Assembly: GCA_009845905.1 (NCBI GenBank)
Contig: VXYS01000003.1
Location: 153,688-217,687 of the forward strand
DNA length: 64,000 bases
Source of the DNA: Gammaproteobacteria bacterium
GTDB taxonomy: Bacteria; Pseudomonadota; Gammaproteobacteria; Steroidobacterales; Foliamicaceae
Direction: 5' to 3'
Made by a program: the position numbers and the translations under genes. The notes under the pieces were generated by a model that did not search any database, was not told where the DNA came from, and worked only from the letters and a program-made list of their open reading frames with translations. This document shows, piece by piece, positions 27,429-37,424 of the stretch (position 1 is its first letter; every line of letters begins with the position of its first letter).

Positions 27429-28292
27429 TCAGGCTGCCAGCCTTAGTGGCGCCAGGTCCCGAAGCGCGCGGCTGAGCATCCCGTCGGCCATCTTCTGCGC
27501 GCGGGGCATTTCGATGTCGTTGCTGATCGAGGAGGCGAACGCCCGCACCAGCATGGCCCGGGCCTGATCCGGCGGCAATCCGCGGGTCCTCAGGTAGAAC
27601 AGCACCGCCTCATCCAGCGCGCCGGTCGCGGCGCCGTGGGCGCACTGCACTTCGTCGGCATAGACCTCCAGTTCCGGGCGGGTTTCCATGCGGGCGGACT
27701 CGTCGAGCAGGAGATTGTCGTTCCGCAGCCGGGCGTCGGCGCCCTGGCCGTCCGGCGGAATCAATATCCTTCCCGTGAAGCCGCCATGACTTTCCGCGCC
27801 CAGAACGCAGCGGCACAGGCTTTCGCTCTCGGCGTGACGGGCATGATGGGCGATTTCCAGGTCCAGTTCCGCGCGCCGTCCGGTGTCCGCCATCATCAGG
27901 TGGCCGTGCCGGAATCGGGACCGGGCACCCATCAGGCCGGCGCGCAGCGATTCGCGATCGAGGCTTGCGCCGGAACCCACGCGGACAAACTCGAGCCGCG
28001 CCTCCTGCGCAAGGCGAACCTGCCGATTGATCTCGATCGTGCCTTCGCCCGAATCGTCCACGACGGCGACGTGGCGCATTCGGGCGCCGCGGCCGACCTG
28101 AACGTCAACCTCAAGGTGTGCGGCAAAGTCGCCCCGCCCCTCGTGAAGCTCCTCGAGGTCCAGCACGCTTCCCGGTTCCAGCACGATCCGCAACACTTCC
28201 GCTGCCGGGGCGTCAGCGCGGTGATTCATGCGCAGGGTCTCGGTGCGCCGCTCGCCGGCCTTCACGACGATTTCCATGGCCTTGCCGCTCAC
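27429..28292 (-). CDS. sufD: SufD, compact form
   Basis: A 287-residue SufB/SufD-fold protein that pairs with SufB and SufC in the cluster-building scaffold. The beta-helix core is clear: HHARHAESESLCRCVLGAES, SHGGFTGRILIPPDGQ and the end helix LPPDQARAMLVRAFAS. E. coli SufD is about 420 residues; here the N-terminal helical domain is missing and the protein starts almost at the core. The start overlaps sufC (ATGA) and I see no upstream reading that restores the missing part. The key histidine of SufD (His360 in E. coli) cannot be placed without an alignment. Confidence 0.9.
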   Translation of the reverse strand: MSGKAMEIVVKAGERRTETLRMNHRADAPAAEVLRIVLEPGSVLDLEELHEGRGDFAAHLEVDVQVGRGARMRHVAVVDDSGEGTIEINRQVRLAQEARLEFVRVGSGASLDRESLRAGLMGARSRFRHGHLMMADTGRRAELDLEIAHHARHAESESLCRCVLGAESHGGFTGRILIPPDGQGADARLRNDNLLLDESARMETRPELEVYADEVQCAHGAATGALDEAVLFYLRTRGLPPDQARAMLVRAFASSISNDIEMPRAQKMADGMLSRALRDLAPLRLAA

Positions 28293-29046
28293 GCCGCCTC
28301 CCGGAGGAATGGTTCGTATCCCGAAGCCTCCAGCTCGCTCACCAGTTCGGCGCCCCCGGACCGGGCGATGCTTCCACCGGCCAGGACGTGCACACGGTCG
28401 GGCGAAACCAGGTTCAGGATCCGCTCGTAGTGGGTGATCAGCACGAACGCGCGCCGTCCATCGCGCAGCGCGCGGATCCCCGAGGCAACGATCTTGAGCG
28501 CGTCGATATCCAGCCCGGAATCGGTCTCGTCCAGCACCGCCAGCCGCGGCTTCAGCACGGCGAGTTGAAGGATCTCGTTGCGCTTCTTCTCCCCGCCGGA
28601 GAAGCCTTCGTTCACGCCGCGCTTGAGCAGTTCGGGCTTGAGTTTCAGCCGCGCCGCCTCGGCGCGGGCCTGTTTCAGGAAAGCCGCGGCGTTGATTTCT
28701 TCTTTGCCCGCCGCCTTGCGCTGCGCGTTGACGGCCGAGCGCAGCAGGTACATATTGCTCACGCCGGGTATTTCCACCGGGTATTGAAAGCCGAGGAAAA
28801 GTCCCTTGCAGGCGCGCTCTTCGGGGTTCATGTCCAGCAGGGACTCGCCGTCCAGCAATACGCTGCCGCCTGTGACCTCGTAGCCGTCGCGGCCCGCCAG
28901 CGTCTGCGCCAGCGTACTCTTGCCGGCGCCGTTCGGCCCCATGATGGCGTGCACTTCGCCGGCCCGGACCTCAAGCGACAGGCCGCTCAGGATTTCCTTG
29001 TTCTCGACGCTGACCCTGAGGCCGCGAATGTCCAGCAGCGGCGCGC

Positions 29047-29050
<4 letters not shown>
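28289..29050 (-). CDS. sufC: SufC, ATPase of the SUF scaffold
   Basis: A 253-residue ABC-type ATPase, soluble, working with SufB and SufD. Walker A is [10 protein letters not shown], the signature is [10 protein letters not shown], and Walker B is [28 protein letters not shown] is the SufC-specific segment. It overlaps sufB and sufD by four bases on each side, so the three subunits are translationally coupled. Confidence 0.98.
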
Positions 29051-30500
<1,450 letters not shown>

Positions 30501-30504
<4 letters not shown>

Positions 30505-30959
30505 CTCCCCATCCTCGCGCTGAGGTCGGCCGACAGCCTGCGGGTCCTGAAGCCGGGAGCGGACCGCCGCAGGTCACTCAGCGTGACCTCCGTCAGCGCG
30601 CCGCGAATCGCGCGGTTGATCTGCCGCCACGCGCCGCCCACGGTACAGAACGACTCCAGCTCGCACTGGCTTTCCGCATGGCTGCATTCGGTGAGCGCCA
30701 TTGGTCCTTCCAGCGCCTCGAGTATCTCCACCGCGTTGATGTCGCGCGCCGAGCGCGCCAGCCGGTAACCGCCCAAGGCGCCGCGCTCGGAACGCACCAG
30801 GCCACGGCCTGCGAGCTGCTTGAGAAGCTTTTGTGCAGTCGGTAGCCGGAGGTGGGTCGCGGCGGCAATTTTCTTGGCCGAAAGCGACTGGCCCTCGGCC
30901 TGCGCCAGACAGCCGAGGATCATGGTCCCGTAGTCCGTAAGCCTGCTGACTCTGAGCAT
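30501..30959 (-). CDS. Rrf2-family SUF operon regulator
   Basis: A 152-residue winged-helix regulator that probably senses Fe-S status and controls the suf operon it heads. The N-terminal domain ([25 protein letters not shown] wing) is typical of IscR/SufR. Three cysteines in [15 protein letters not shown] form the cluster-binding set. I chose ATG 30959 because GGAG lies nine bases before it; a TTG at 30980 in frame has no such site. It fits the gammaproteobacterial SUF-regulator subfamily. A matching operator lies at 30984-30998. Confidence 0.93.
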
Positions 30960-30983
30960 TTGCGCGCGCTCCAAATTCAATCA

Positions 30984-30998
30984 GGACTATTTTAGTCC
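30984..30998. promoter_or_regulatory. Rrf2/IscR-type operator over the suf promoter
   Basis: GGACTATTTTAGTCC is a perfect interrupted palindrome whose centre, GACTATTTTAGTC, satisfies the IscR type 1 core GACTRWWWYAGTC. On the minus strand it contains TAAAAT, a likely -10 for the suf operon, about 35 bases upstream of the regulator's ATG. Binding would block polymerase, which gives autorepression when the regulator carries a cluster. Confidence 0.75.
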
Positions 30999-31112
30999 AA
31001 AATGGTCCCCCGAACCGGCCGGATGCTCGCCCGGAGGGCAATGAGGTGGCGGTCCGGCAAGCGCGGGAATACACTACATGCCGGAAATCACGGCGAACGG
31101 AGAAATCAGCAG

Positions 31113-32129
31113 ATGACGAACGCGAACCTGGCCGAAACCGCACAAGCCATGGTGGCGCCCGGCAAGGGCATCCTGGCGGCCGACGAAAGCACTCCAACGA
31201 TTGGAAAGCGCTTTGCGGGCATCGGAGTGGAATCGACCGAGCCGTTGCGCCGCGACTACCGCGCCATGCTGTTTGCCGCACCGGAAGCCGACCAATACAT
31301 CGGCGGCGTGATCCTCTTCGACGAGACCCTCAGGCAGACCATGCCGGACGGCGAGCCGATTCCGCAGTACCTGGCGGGCAGGGGCATGATTCCGGGAATC
31401 AAGGTGGACAAGGGCGCCAAGCCGCTGGCCGGCTGCCCGGGCGAGAAGGTGACGGAAGGGCTGGACGGGTTGCGCGAGCGGCTGGCGGAATATCGCGGCC
31501 TCGGCGCCCGGTTCGCCAAGTGGCGGGCGGTGATCGCGATCGGCGAGGGCGCGCCCAGCGACTGCTGCGTGCATGCCAATGCCCATGCGCTGGCGCGCTA
31601 CGCAGCGCTATGCCAGGAGGCCGGCCTGGTGCCCATCGTGGAACCGGAAGTGCTGATGGACGGACCGCACCCCATATCCCGTTGCGAGCAGGTGACCGGC
31701 GCGGTGCTCGATCAGACCTTCGACGAACTGGAACGGCAGCGGGTGGATCTGGAAGGCATCGTGCTGAAGCCCAACATGGTCGTGTCCGGCAGCGAGTGCC
31801 CGGCGCAGGCCGGCGTGGAGGAGGTAGCGGAAGCCACCCTGCGGACCCTGAAGGCGCATGTGCCGGCGGCGGTGCCGGGCATCGCTTTCCTGTCCGGCGG
31901 ACAGTCGGCGGAAGAGGCGACCGCGCACCTGAGCGCGATGAATGCGCGGGGACCGCACCCTTGGCAGGTGTCCTTCTCGTACGGTCGCGCGCTGCAGGCG
32001 CCGGCGCTGGCCGCCTGGCAGGGCAGGGCGGATCAGCTGGGCGACGCGCAGCGGGCCTTCGGCGAGCGCGCGCGGCTCAACGGCCTGGCGCGCACCGGCG
32101 ACTACCGCCCCGAGCTGGAAGCCGCCTAG
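31113..32129 (+). CDS. Class I fructose-bisphosphate aldolase
   Basis: A 338-residue glycolytic/gluconeogenic aldolase of the eukaryote-like class I type. KGILAADESTPTIGKRF at residues 18-34 is the class signature. The Schiff-base lysine is in GIVLKPNMVVSG near residue 220, and FLSGGQSAEEATAHL binds the phosphate. The ATG at 31113 follows CGGAGAA; a longer upstream frame has no support. It is divergent from the suf operon across about 150 bases and stands alone. Confidence 0.96.
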   Translation: MTNANLAETAQAMVAPGKGILAADESTPTIGKRFAGIGVESTEPLRRDYRAMLFAAPEADQYIGGVILFDETLRQTMPDGEPIPQYLAGRGMIPGIKVDKGAKPLAGCPGEKVTEGLDGLRERLAEYRGLGARFAKWRAVIAIGEGAPSDCCVHANAHALARYAALCQEAGLVPIVEPEVLMDGPHPISRCEQVTGAVLDQTFDELERQRVDLEGIVLKPNMVVSGSECPAQAGVEEVAEATLRTLKAHVPAAVPGIAFLSGGQSAEEATAHLSAMNARGPHPWQVSFSYGRALQAPALAAWQGRADQLGDAQRAFGERARLNGLARTGDYRPELEAA

Positions 32130-32141
32130 CAGGAGCGAGAG

Positions 32142-33464
32142 TCAGGCTTTCGCGACGCCGCGTAGCGGGGGGATCAGGTAGTACAGGACCAGGTACGCCA
32201 CCATCGAGCCTGCCAGGCCGGAAAGCGCCGGCACCAGCCATTCGGGCGCGTAGTAGTAGCTCAGCAGCCCCAGCGGGTAGGCGAACAGCGCGGCCCAGTT
32301 GATGACGGGCAGGCGCGCGTCCTCGCCGGCGTCCATTTTTCCGCGGGCCACGAAGTAGTAGTGCGCGATGACCGGACCGATCAGCGGCGGAACCCATATC
32401 GCCAGCGCGCCGATCCAGAACAGGAACTGCTGGTAGATTCCCAGCCCCAGTATGGTCCCCAGCAGTCCGCAGATCACCGTCATGACCCGGCGCGGCCGGC
32501 GCATGATGCTTGAAGTCTGGATGACCGGGAGGTAGAGATTCGCGTCGCCGGTGGTCCAGAGCGCGACGCTCATTCCGATGACGCCCAGCCAGGCGATAAA
32601 CCCGGCCTGTTCGCGCAGGTAGGAAGTGAAATCGCCGTCGCCGCCATATACGACTCCTCCCAGCGCGCCCACGATCTGCAGGAACCACTGCGCGATGATC
32701 AGGACGATGAACGGTATGGCGATGGCCACCCACGCGCGCTTGGCGAAGCGCGTGTACTCCGCCATCACCACGGCCCCGACGATCCACGAGCCGATGACGA
32801 CATTGACCCCGTTCAACACGCTCAGGGGCGATTCCGAATTCGCGGCCTTGTCGGCCGAGAGCGCGAGGAAGGCGTCCCAGCCGCCGGCCTGCCCGACATT
32901 GAGGTCGATCGAATACAGTCCGACCGCCACCAGCACGACCACCGACGGCACGCTGACCCATTCCAGGGCCCGGACACCGAAATAGGTGGTTACCGTGAAC
33001 AGCAGGCCCGCCAGCAGCGCGACGACGTAAAACGCCGTGCTGTCGAAGTCCTGCGCCCAGGCGAAGCCGAAGGCGCCCACCACGATGCCCTGCCATCCGA
33101 TGGTCAACAGGGCGATGAACAACACTGGAATGTAGGCGCCGAAGCGTCCGTACACGAGCCGGTACAAGAGGCCGCTGTTGCAGGCGGTCTTGTAACCCAT
33201 GTAGCCCACGACCGCGCCGATCGCGAAATTGGCGAGGTTGCCGTAGAAGGAAGCCTGCACGGCATCGGGCCAGAAGCTCATCCCCTTGCCCAGCGCGCCT
33301 CCGGTCAGCAGGCCGGTCACCAGAAAACCCCATCCGAAGGCCAGCGTCAACAGCGGCAGCGTATTGCGCCGCTGCGCGTCACTGAGCGGCGTCAGCGGGT
33401 TGTCGGCGCTTTGCCGCTCCTCCTCGGGCTGCAAGGTCCACCATTCCTGTAGTCGATTTGCCAT
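32142..33464 (-). CDS. NCS1-family purine/cytosine permease-like transporter
   Basis: A 440-residue inner-membrane protein with about 12 hydrophobic segments, resembling CodB. The order TLAFGWGFLVTGLLTGGALG (helix 1), GNLANFAIGAVVGYMGYKT, SGLLYRLVYGRFGAYIP and GSWIVGAVVMAEYTRFAK fits the LeuT-fold NCS1 family. It should import a nucleobase or related heterocycle with H+ or Na+. No enzyme gene for the substrate lies beside it. Confidence 0.88.
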   Translation of the reverse strand: MANRLQEWWTLQPEEERQSADNPLTPLSDAQRRNTLPLLTLAFGWGFLVTGLLTGGALGKGMSFWPDAVQASFYGNLANFAIGAVVGYMGYKTACNSGLLYRLVYGRFGAYIPVLFIALLTIGWQGIVVGAFGFAWAQDFDSTAFYVVALLAGLLFTVTTYFGVRALEWVSVPSVVVLVAVGLYSIDLNVGQAGGWDAFLALSADKAANSESPLSVLNGVNVVIGSWIVGAVVMAEYTRFAKRAWVAIAIPFIVLIIAQWFLQIVGALGGVVYGGDGDFTSYLREQAGFIAWLGVIGMSVALWTTGDANLYLPVIQTSSIMRRPRRVMTVICGLLGTILGLGIYQQFLFWIGALAIWVPPLIGPVIAHYYFVARGKMDAGEDARLPVINWAALFAYPLGLLSYYYAPEWLVPALSGLAGSMVAYLVLYYLIPPLRGVAKA

Positions 33465-33478
33465 AGTCAGGATCCCCT

Positions 33479-34984
33479 CTATCCCCTCTGCTCCGACGAT
33501 TCCTCGTCGGATTCCTCGTCTTTCCGTTCGCGCCTGCCGCCGTCTTCGGCCATCAGCTCCACCTGCTCCAGGCGCGCCTCGATGCGGCTGCGCCGAACAT
33601 CGTCGGCATGTTCCGCGGCCTTGAGCGCGAGCTGAAGCTGCGTGTGGGCGCCATTCAGGTTGCGGCGCATGATCTCGTACTCGGCCATGTAGTAGTGGGC
33701 ATCTGCCGTCTGGCCGGACTCTCCGCTTGCCTGGGCCAGCAGGCGCATGGTCTCCAGGTCGAGCTTGTCGTCCAGCAGATAGCCCATCAGCAGTTCGCGG
33801 GCGAGCGGCGCCTGCCCCTCGGCCAGCAGGACTTCCGCATAGCGATGCCCCAGGCTCGGGTTGCCGGGGAACAGCGCCAGCGCCTCTTCGAAAATCCGCC
33901 GTGCCGCGCTACCGTCCCCCGCAACCGCATGGGCCCGTGCAACCGCGATCCGCAACGGGATGGAGTCCGGATGGTCCGCCAGCAGGTTATTCAGAACAGC
34001 CTGTGCCTCATCGGCGCGTCCCATACCCAGAAGGGCCAGCCCCTGCCCGTAGAACCTCCCGACGTCCGCCTCGGTCTCCGTGAGCGGCTGCGAGCGAAAC
34101 TGCCGCATCGCCTCTTCCGGGCTGTCACTGCCCAGCAGCCGAGCCTGCGCCCGCGCCAGGTAATAGCTGAGGCTGTTGTCGACGTTGCGCAGCATGTCGG
34201 GCGCAATCCGCGAGCGCGCCTCGGCGATGCGGTTGACGCTGACCGGGTGCGTGCGAAGGATTTCCGGTATGGCCCTTGCGGAAAGCGATTCCGCGCGCGA
34301 CATCGTCTCAAAGAAAGAGGGCAGGCCGCGGGGATCGAAACCGGCGGCGTAGAGCGTGCCGATGCCGATTCGGTCGGCTTCGTGCTCGTGCGCCCGGGTG
34401 AAATTGATCTGCTGCTGCTGCGCCAGGCCCGTGCCCGCCATCAGTGCGCCCTGCATGAAATCGCCGCCGCCTCCCATCAGTCCGCCCACCAGCAGCGCGG
34501 CGAGCATCGTGGCCATGGTCATGATCGACGTGCCGCGCATGGCCTGAATCTGCCGCGAAATGTGATTCTGGGTCACGTGGGCGATTTCGTGCGCCAGCAC
34601 TCCGGCCAATTCGCTCTCATTGGCGGTCGCGTCGATCAGGCCGGTGTGCACGCCGATATAGCCCCCCGGCAACGCGAACGCGTTGATGGACTGGGCCTTG
34701 ACGACGAAAAAGTGGAACTGGTGGTCGCCGTTCTGCGCCCGGTAGGCAAGCCGCCGGCCCAGGTTGGCGACGTATTCGTTGATCTCCGGGTCGGTCACGA
34801 GCCGGCCGGCGCTGCGGAACTGCTCGATGACGCTCAGCGCGATTTCCCGCTCCTGCTCGCGCGTCAGCACCGTGTCGGCCGCGCTGCCCATGTCGGGCAA
34901 TTCCGCGCCACCTCCCACCTGGGCGCCGGCCGGAAGGGCCTGCAGAGTCAGGGCCAGCATGAGCGCCGCGCTGGTGGCGCGCAT
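33479..34984 (-). CDS. bepA: BepA-like periplasmic M48 metalloprotease with TPR domain
   Basis: A 501-residue periplasmic protease/chaperone that checks LptD and BamA assembly in the outer membrane. A signal peptide (cut near LPAGAQ) is followed by the M48 domain with zinc motif HEIAH at residues 132-136 and the plug segment. The C-terminal half consists of TPR helices (MRLLAQASGESGQTADAHYY). I start at ATG 34984, which lies after the bcp stop; the longer frame to 35074 would overlap bcp. The C-terminus is Glu/Arg-rich. Synteny with bcp, gcvR and dapA matches E. coli. Confidence 0.94.
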   Translation of the reverse strand: MRATSAALMLALTLQALPAGAQVGGGAELPDMGSAADTVLTREQEREIALSVIEQFRSAGRLVTDPEINEYVANLGRRLAYRAQNGDHQFHFFVVKAQSINAFALPGGYIGVHTGLIDATANESELAGVLAHEIAHVTQNHISRQIQAMRGTSIMTMATMLAALLVGGLMGGGGDFMQGALMAGTGLAQQQQINFTRAHEHEADRIGIGTLYAAGFDPRGLPSFFETMSRAESLSARAIPEILRTHPVSVNRIAEARSRIAPDMLRNVDNSLSYYLARAQARLLGSDSPEEAMRQFRSQPLTETEADVGRFYGQGLALLGMGRADEAQAVLNNLLADHPDSIPLRIAVARAHAVAGDGSAARRIFEEALALFPGNPSLGHRYAEVLLAEGQAPLARELLMGYLLDDKLDLETMRLLAQASGESGQTADAHYYMAEYEIMRRNLNGAHTQLQLALKAAEHADDVRRSRIEARLEQVELMAEDGGRRERKDEESDEESSEQRG

Positions 34985-35010
34985 CAGCGGTCTCGCTGGC
35001 GGAGGAGAGT

Positions 35011-35478
35011 TCACAACTCGCGGGCAGCCTCCAGCACTTCCTCGGCGTGTCCCTTCACCTTCACCTTGCGCCACTCGCGCCGCAAAACGCCTTGTTCGTC
35101 AATCAGGAAAGTGCTGCGTTCGATACCCATGTACTTTCGCCCGTACATGCTCTTCTCCTTGATCACGTCGTAGGCCTTGCACAGTGTTTCCTCCGGGTCC
35201 GACAGCAGGTGGAACGGGAAGCCCTGTTTGCCGCGAAAGTTGTCGTGCGACCGGATGGACTCGCGCGAAACGCCCAGTATGACGGCGTTGGCGGCCGTGA
35301 ATTCGTCGTGCAGATCGCGGAAATTCTGCCCTTCCGTCGTGCACCCGGGGGTGTTGTCCTTGGGATAGAAATAGAGCACCAGTTTGCTGCCCCTGAGATC
35401 GCCCAGCGATTGCCGGCCGCCCTCAGTGCTGGCGGAATCGAAATCCGGCGCCGGCGCGCCCACTTCAGTCGAACTCAT
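35011..35478 (-). CDS. bcp: Bcp/PrxQ peroxiredoxin, apparently 1-Cys type
   Basis: A 155-residue thiol peroxidase. The peroxidatic cysteine is Cys46 in NTPGCTTEGQNFRD. Many Bcp proteins have a second cysteine five residues later (GCTxxxC); here that site is Gln, so this is a 1-Cys variant or uses Cys98 (ETLCKAYD) as the resolving residue. KSMYGRKYMGIERSTFLID is the usual family block. It lies between bepA and gcvR. Confidence 0.95.
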   Translation of the reverse strand: MSSTEVGAPAPDFDSASTEGGRQSLGDLRGSKLVLYFYPKDNTPGCTTEGQNFRDLHDEFTAANAVILGVSRESIRSHDNFRGKQGFPFHLLSDPEETLCKAYDVIKEKSMYGRKYMGIERSTFLIDEQGVLRREWRKVKVKGHAEEVLEAAREL

Positions 35479-35510
35479 TCTGGTCCTCCTTGCGGATCCT
35501 CAGTTGCCGT

Positions 35511-36041
35511 CTAGCCGTGTATCGGTTCGATGACCGCATCCAGGTTGTTCTTGTCGCAGAAATCATGAAAGTCTTCGCGCAGCACGGCAATGCCCACCTC
35601 GCGCGGCACATGCACCTCAAGGCGCACCGCCAGCATGGCCGCGCCGGTACTCGGAGCATTGTAGCGCCGGGCATGGACCTCGGCGACGGCCAGCTCGCGC
35701 CGGGCAAAGAAACTCACCAGCGACAGCACGAGGTTGTCCCGTTCCAGCGCCACCGCCTCCACGTGATAGGGCGCCGCGGGCGTCTGCGGCTCACGCGAGG
35801 CCGTTTCGCTGACGGAAATCTCGCAGCCGGTGCGCTTGCTGTAGCGCTCCAGCGCCGTGCGCACCTTGTTCATCGCATGCCAGTTGCCGTTGACCAGCAG
35901 CAGGGCGCCGAAGCTGTTTCCCAGTTGGGTCATACGGGCGTCCCGGATGTCTCCACCCGCCTCGCTGACCACTTCGCTGAGCTCGCGCGCGGACGCCTCT
36001 TCTTGCGGGCCCAGGGCCGATATCGCCAACAATTTTTCCAT
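35511..36041 (-). CDS. gcvR: GcvR-like glycine cleavage system repressor (two ACT domains)
   Basis: A 176-residue protein with two ACT domains: residues 5-80 (ELSEVVSEAGGDIRDARMTQLG, then GALLLVNGN) and 90-170 (RRELAVAEVHARRY). In E. coli GcvR binds glycine and GcvA and represses the gcv operon. The gene is divergent from dapA and upstream of bcp, as in E. coli, which supports the name. No DNA-binding domain is present, as expected. Confidence 0.9.
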   Translation of the reverse strand: MEKLLAISALGPQEEASARELSEVVSEAGGDIRDARMTQLGNSFGALLLVNGNWHAMNKVRTALERYSKRTGCEISVSETASREPQTPAAPYHVEAVALERDNLVLSLVSFFARRELAVAEVHARRYNAPSTGAAMLAVRLEVHVPREVGIAVLREDFHDFCDKNNLDAVIEPIHG

Positions 36042-36062
36042 GTTCCGGCTAGCTTACACGCC

Positions 36063-36962
36063 ATGGCGATAAAATTCCGCGCCGATATGCGCGGAAGCCT
36101 CGTAGCCCTTGTCACGCCCATGGACGCCGCCGGCGACGTGGATTATCCGGCCGTGGACCGGCTGATCGACTGGCACGCGGATTCAGGCACAGCCGCCCTG
36201 GTCGTGGCCGGGACCACCGGCGAATCGGCAACGCTGACCCATGACGAGCACGCGGAACTCATTCGGTACGTTGCAGGGCAGGCGGGCGGCAGGATTCCGG
36301 TCGTGGCCGGCACCGGATCCAATTCCACGGCGCAGACGATCGCCCTTTCGCAGGCGGTGGCCGGCTCGGGAATCGTCGCCTTCCTGGTCGTTACGCCGTA
36401 CTACAACAAGCCCACCCAGGAAGGCATGTTCAGGCATTTCACGGCGATTGCGGACGCCGTCGAGCAGCCCCTGATCCTCTACAATGTGCCCGTCCGCACA
36501 GCGGTGGACCTGCTGCCCGAAACGGTGGGCCGCCTGGCGGAACATCCCCGGATCGGGGCCTTGAAGGAAGCGACCGGCGAGGTCGAACGGGTGGGACGCT
36601 TGAGAGCGCTTTGCGGAGAAGGTTTTTCCTTGTACAGCGGCGACGATGCAACGGCGAGGGACTTCATGCTGGCCGGCGGCGACGGCGTGATATCGGTGAC
36701 GGCCAATGTTGCGCCCCGGGCCATGGCGGACATGTGCGGGGCCGCGCTGGCCGGTGATTCCGCGCGCGCCGCGGAAAGCGACGCGCCCCTGGCCGCATTG
36801 CATGACGCACTGTTTCTCGAGTCCAATCCCATCCCGGTGAAATGGGCCCTCAATCGCATGAACAGGATCGGGGCCGGCATCCGGCTTCCGCTCACCGAAC
36901 TTTCCGTTCCGCATCATGCACAGGTGCAGGCCGCGCTGACGGAAGCGAGAGCGTTGTCATGA
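36063..36962 (+). CDS. dapA: 4-hydroxy-tetrahydrodipicolinate synthase DapA
   Basis: A TIM-barrel aldolase that condenses pyruvate with aspartate semialdehyde in lysine and diaminopimelate synthesis. GTTGESATLTHDEH, the tyrosine in ILYNVPVRT and the Schiff-base lysine in GALKEATGE are all present. Two starts are possible: ATG 36063 (299 residues) or ATG 36087 (291 residues, MRGSLVALVTPM), which aligns better with the 292-residue E. coli protein. GATAAAAT at 36068-36075 could be a -10 that would leave 36087 almost leaderless. The stop overlaps the following lipoprotein gene. Confidence 0.96.
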   Translation: MAIKFRADMRGSLVALVTPMDAAGDVDYPAVDRLIDWHADSGTAALVVAGTTGESATLTHDEHAELIRYVAGQAGGRIPVVAGTGSNSTAQTIALSQAVAGSGIVAFLVVTPYYNKPTQEGMFRHFTAIADAVEQPLILYNVPVRTAVDLLPETVGRLAEHPRIGALKEATGEVERVGRLRALCGEGFSLYSGDDATARDFMLAGGDGVISVTANVAPRAMADMCGAALAGDSARAAESDAPLAALHDALFLESNPIPVKWALNRMNRIGAGIRLPLTELSVPHHAQVQAALTEARALS

Positions 36963-37252
36963 ACAAGCTGGCGCTTGCGGCCGGACTGACTGCGTTCTCG
37001 CTGGTCCTGCAGGGTTGCGGAATGATAGGTGGCGGTCTGTTCGGAGGCGGCACGCCCCCGTGCGAGAGCCCGCAGGAGTACCTGGCCGCCGAAGCCGCCA
37101 GCCCGATGGTTGCGCCAGAGGGACTGGAGACCCCCCAGGCTTTCGGCAATCTCGAAATTCCCGAAGGTGAGATACTTGAGGGTCAGGCGCGCCGGAACAA
37201 CGGTTCCTGCCTGGAAGAGCCTCCGCGGATCGAACAGCCGGGAGCGCGATAA
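36959..37252 (+). CDS. Small BamC-like lipoprotein
   Basis: A 97-residue lipoprotein with lipobox VLQGC (Cys20). After a Gly-rich stretch (MIGGGLFGGG) comes EYLAAEAASPMVAPEGL, which resembles the unstructured N-terminal segment of E. coli BamC (EAYLEAAPLAELHAPAGM) that binds BamD. The two folded helix-grip domains of BamC are absent. The position after dapA is that of bamC in E. coli, and the genes overlap as ATGA. I infer a reduced BamC that keeps only the BamD-binding tail. Alternatively it is an unrelated small lipoprotein. Confidence 0.72.
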   Translation: MNKLALAAGLTAFSLVLQGCGMIGGGLFGGGTPPCESPQEYLAAEAASPMVAPEGLETPQAFGNLEIPEGEILEGQARRNNGSCLEEPPRIEQPGAR

Positions 37253-37264
37253 TGGCGCATTGCC

Positions 37265-37352
37265 GGAGAGGTGGCCGAGTGGACGAAGGCGCCTGATTGG
37301 AGATCAGGTATACGGTCATACCGTATCGTGGGTTCGAATCCCACCCTCTCCG
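37265..37352 (+). tRNA. tRNA-Ser (anticodon GGA)
   Basis: The sequence folds as a class II tRNA. The acceptor stem pairs GGAGAGG (37265-37271) with CCTCTCC (37345-37351) and has discriminator G. GTGGCCGAGTGG is the D-arm region. The anticodon stem pairs CCTGA with TCAGG around the loop TTGGAGA, giving GGA. A long variable arm (TACGGTCATACCGTA) follows, then the T-arm GGGTTCGAATCCC. CCA is not encoded; seven T residues follow at once and may end transcription. GATAAT at 37248-37253 could be its -10. Confidence 0.96.
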
Positions 37353-37424
37353 TTTTTTTCCTGAAGGCGATCCTCGGCCGATGGCCTGACGCCTTCGCTC
37401 CCGGTTAGCCGCGCGAAGCGAGTG

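Noticed and set aside
35490..36062. Long N-terminal extension of dapA
   Set aside because: It mirrors gcvR on the other strand; the DapA domain begins at 36063 or 36087.
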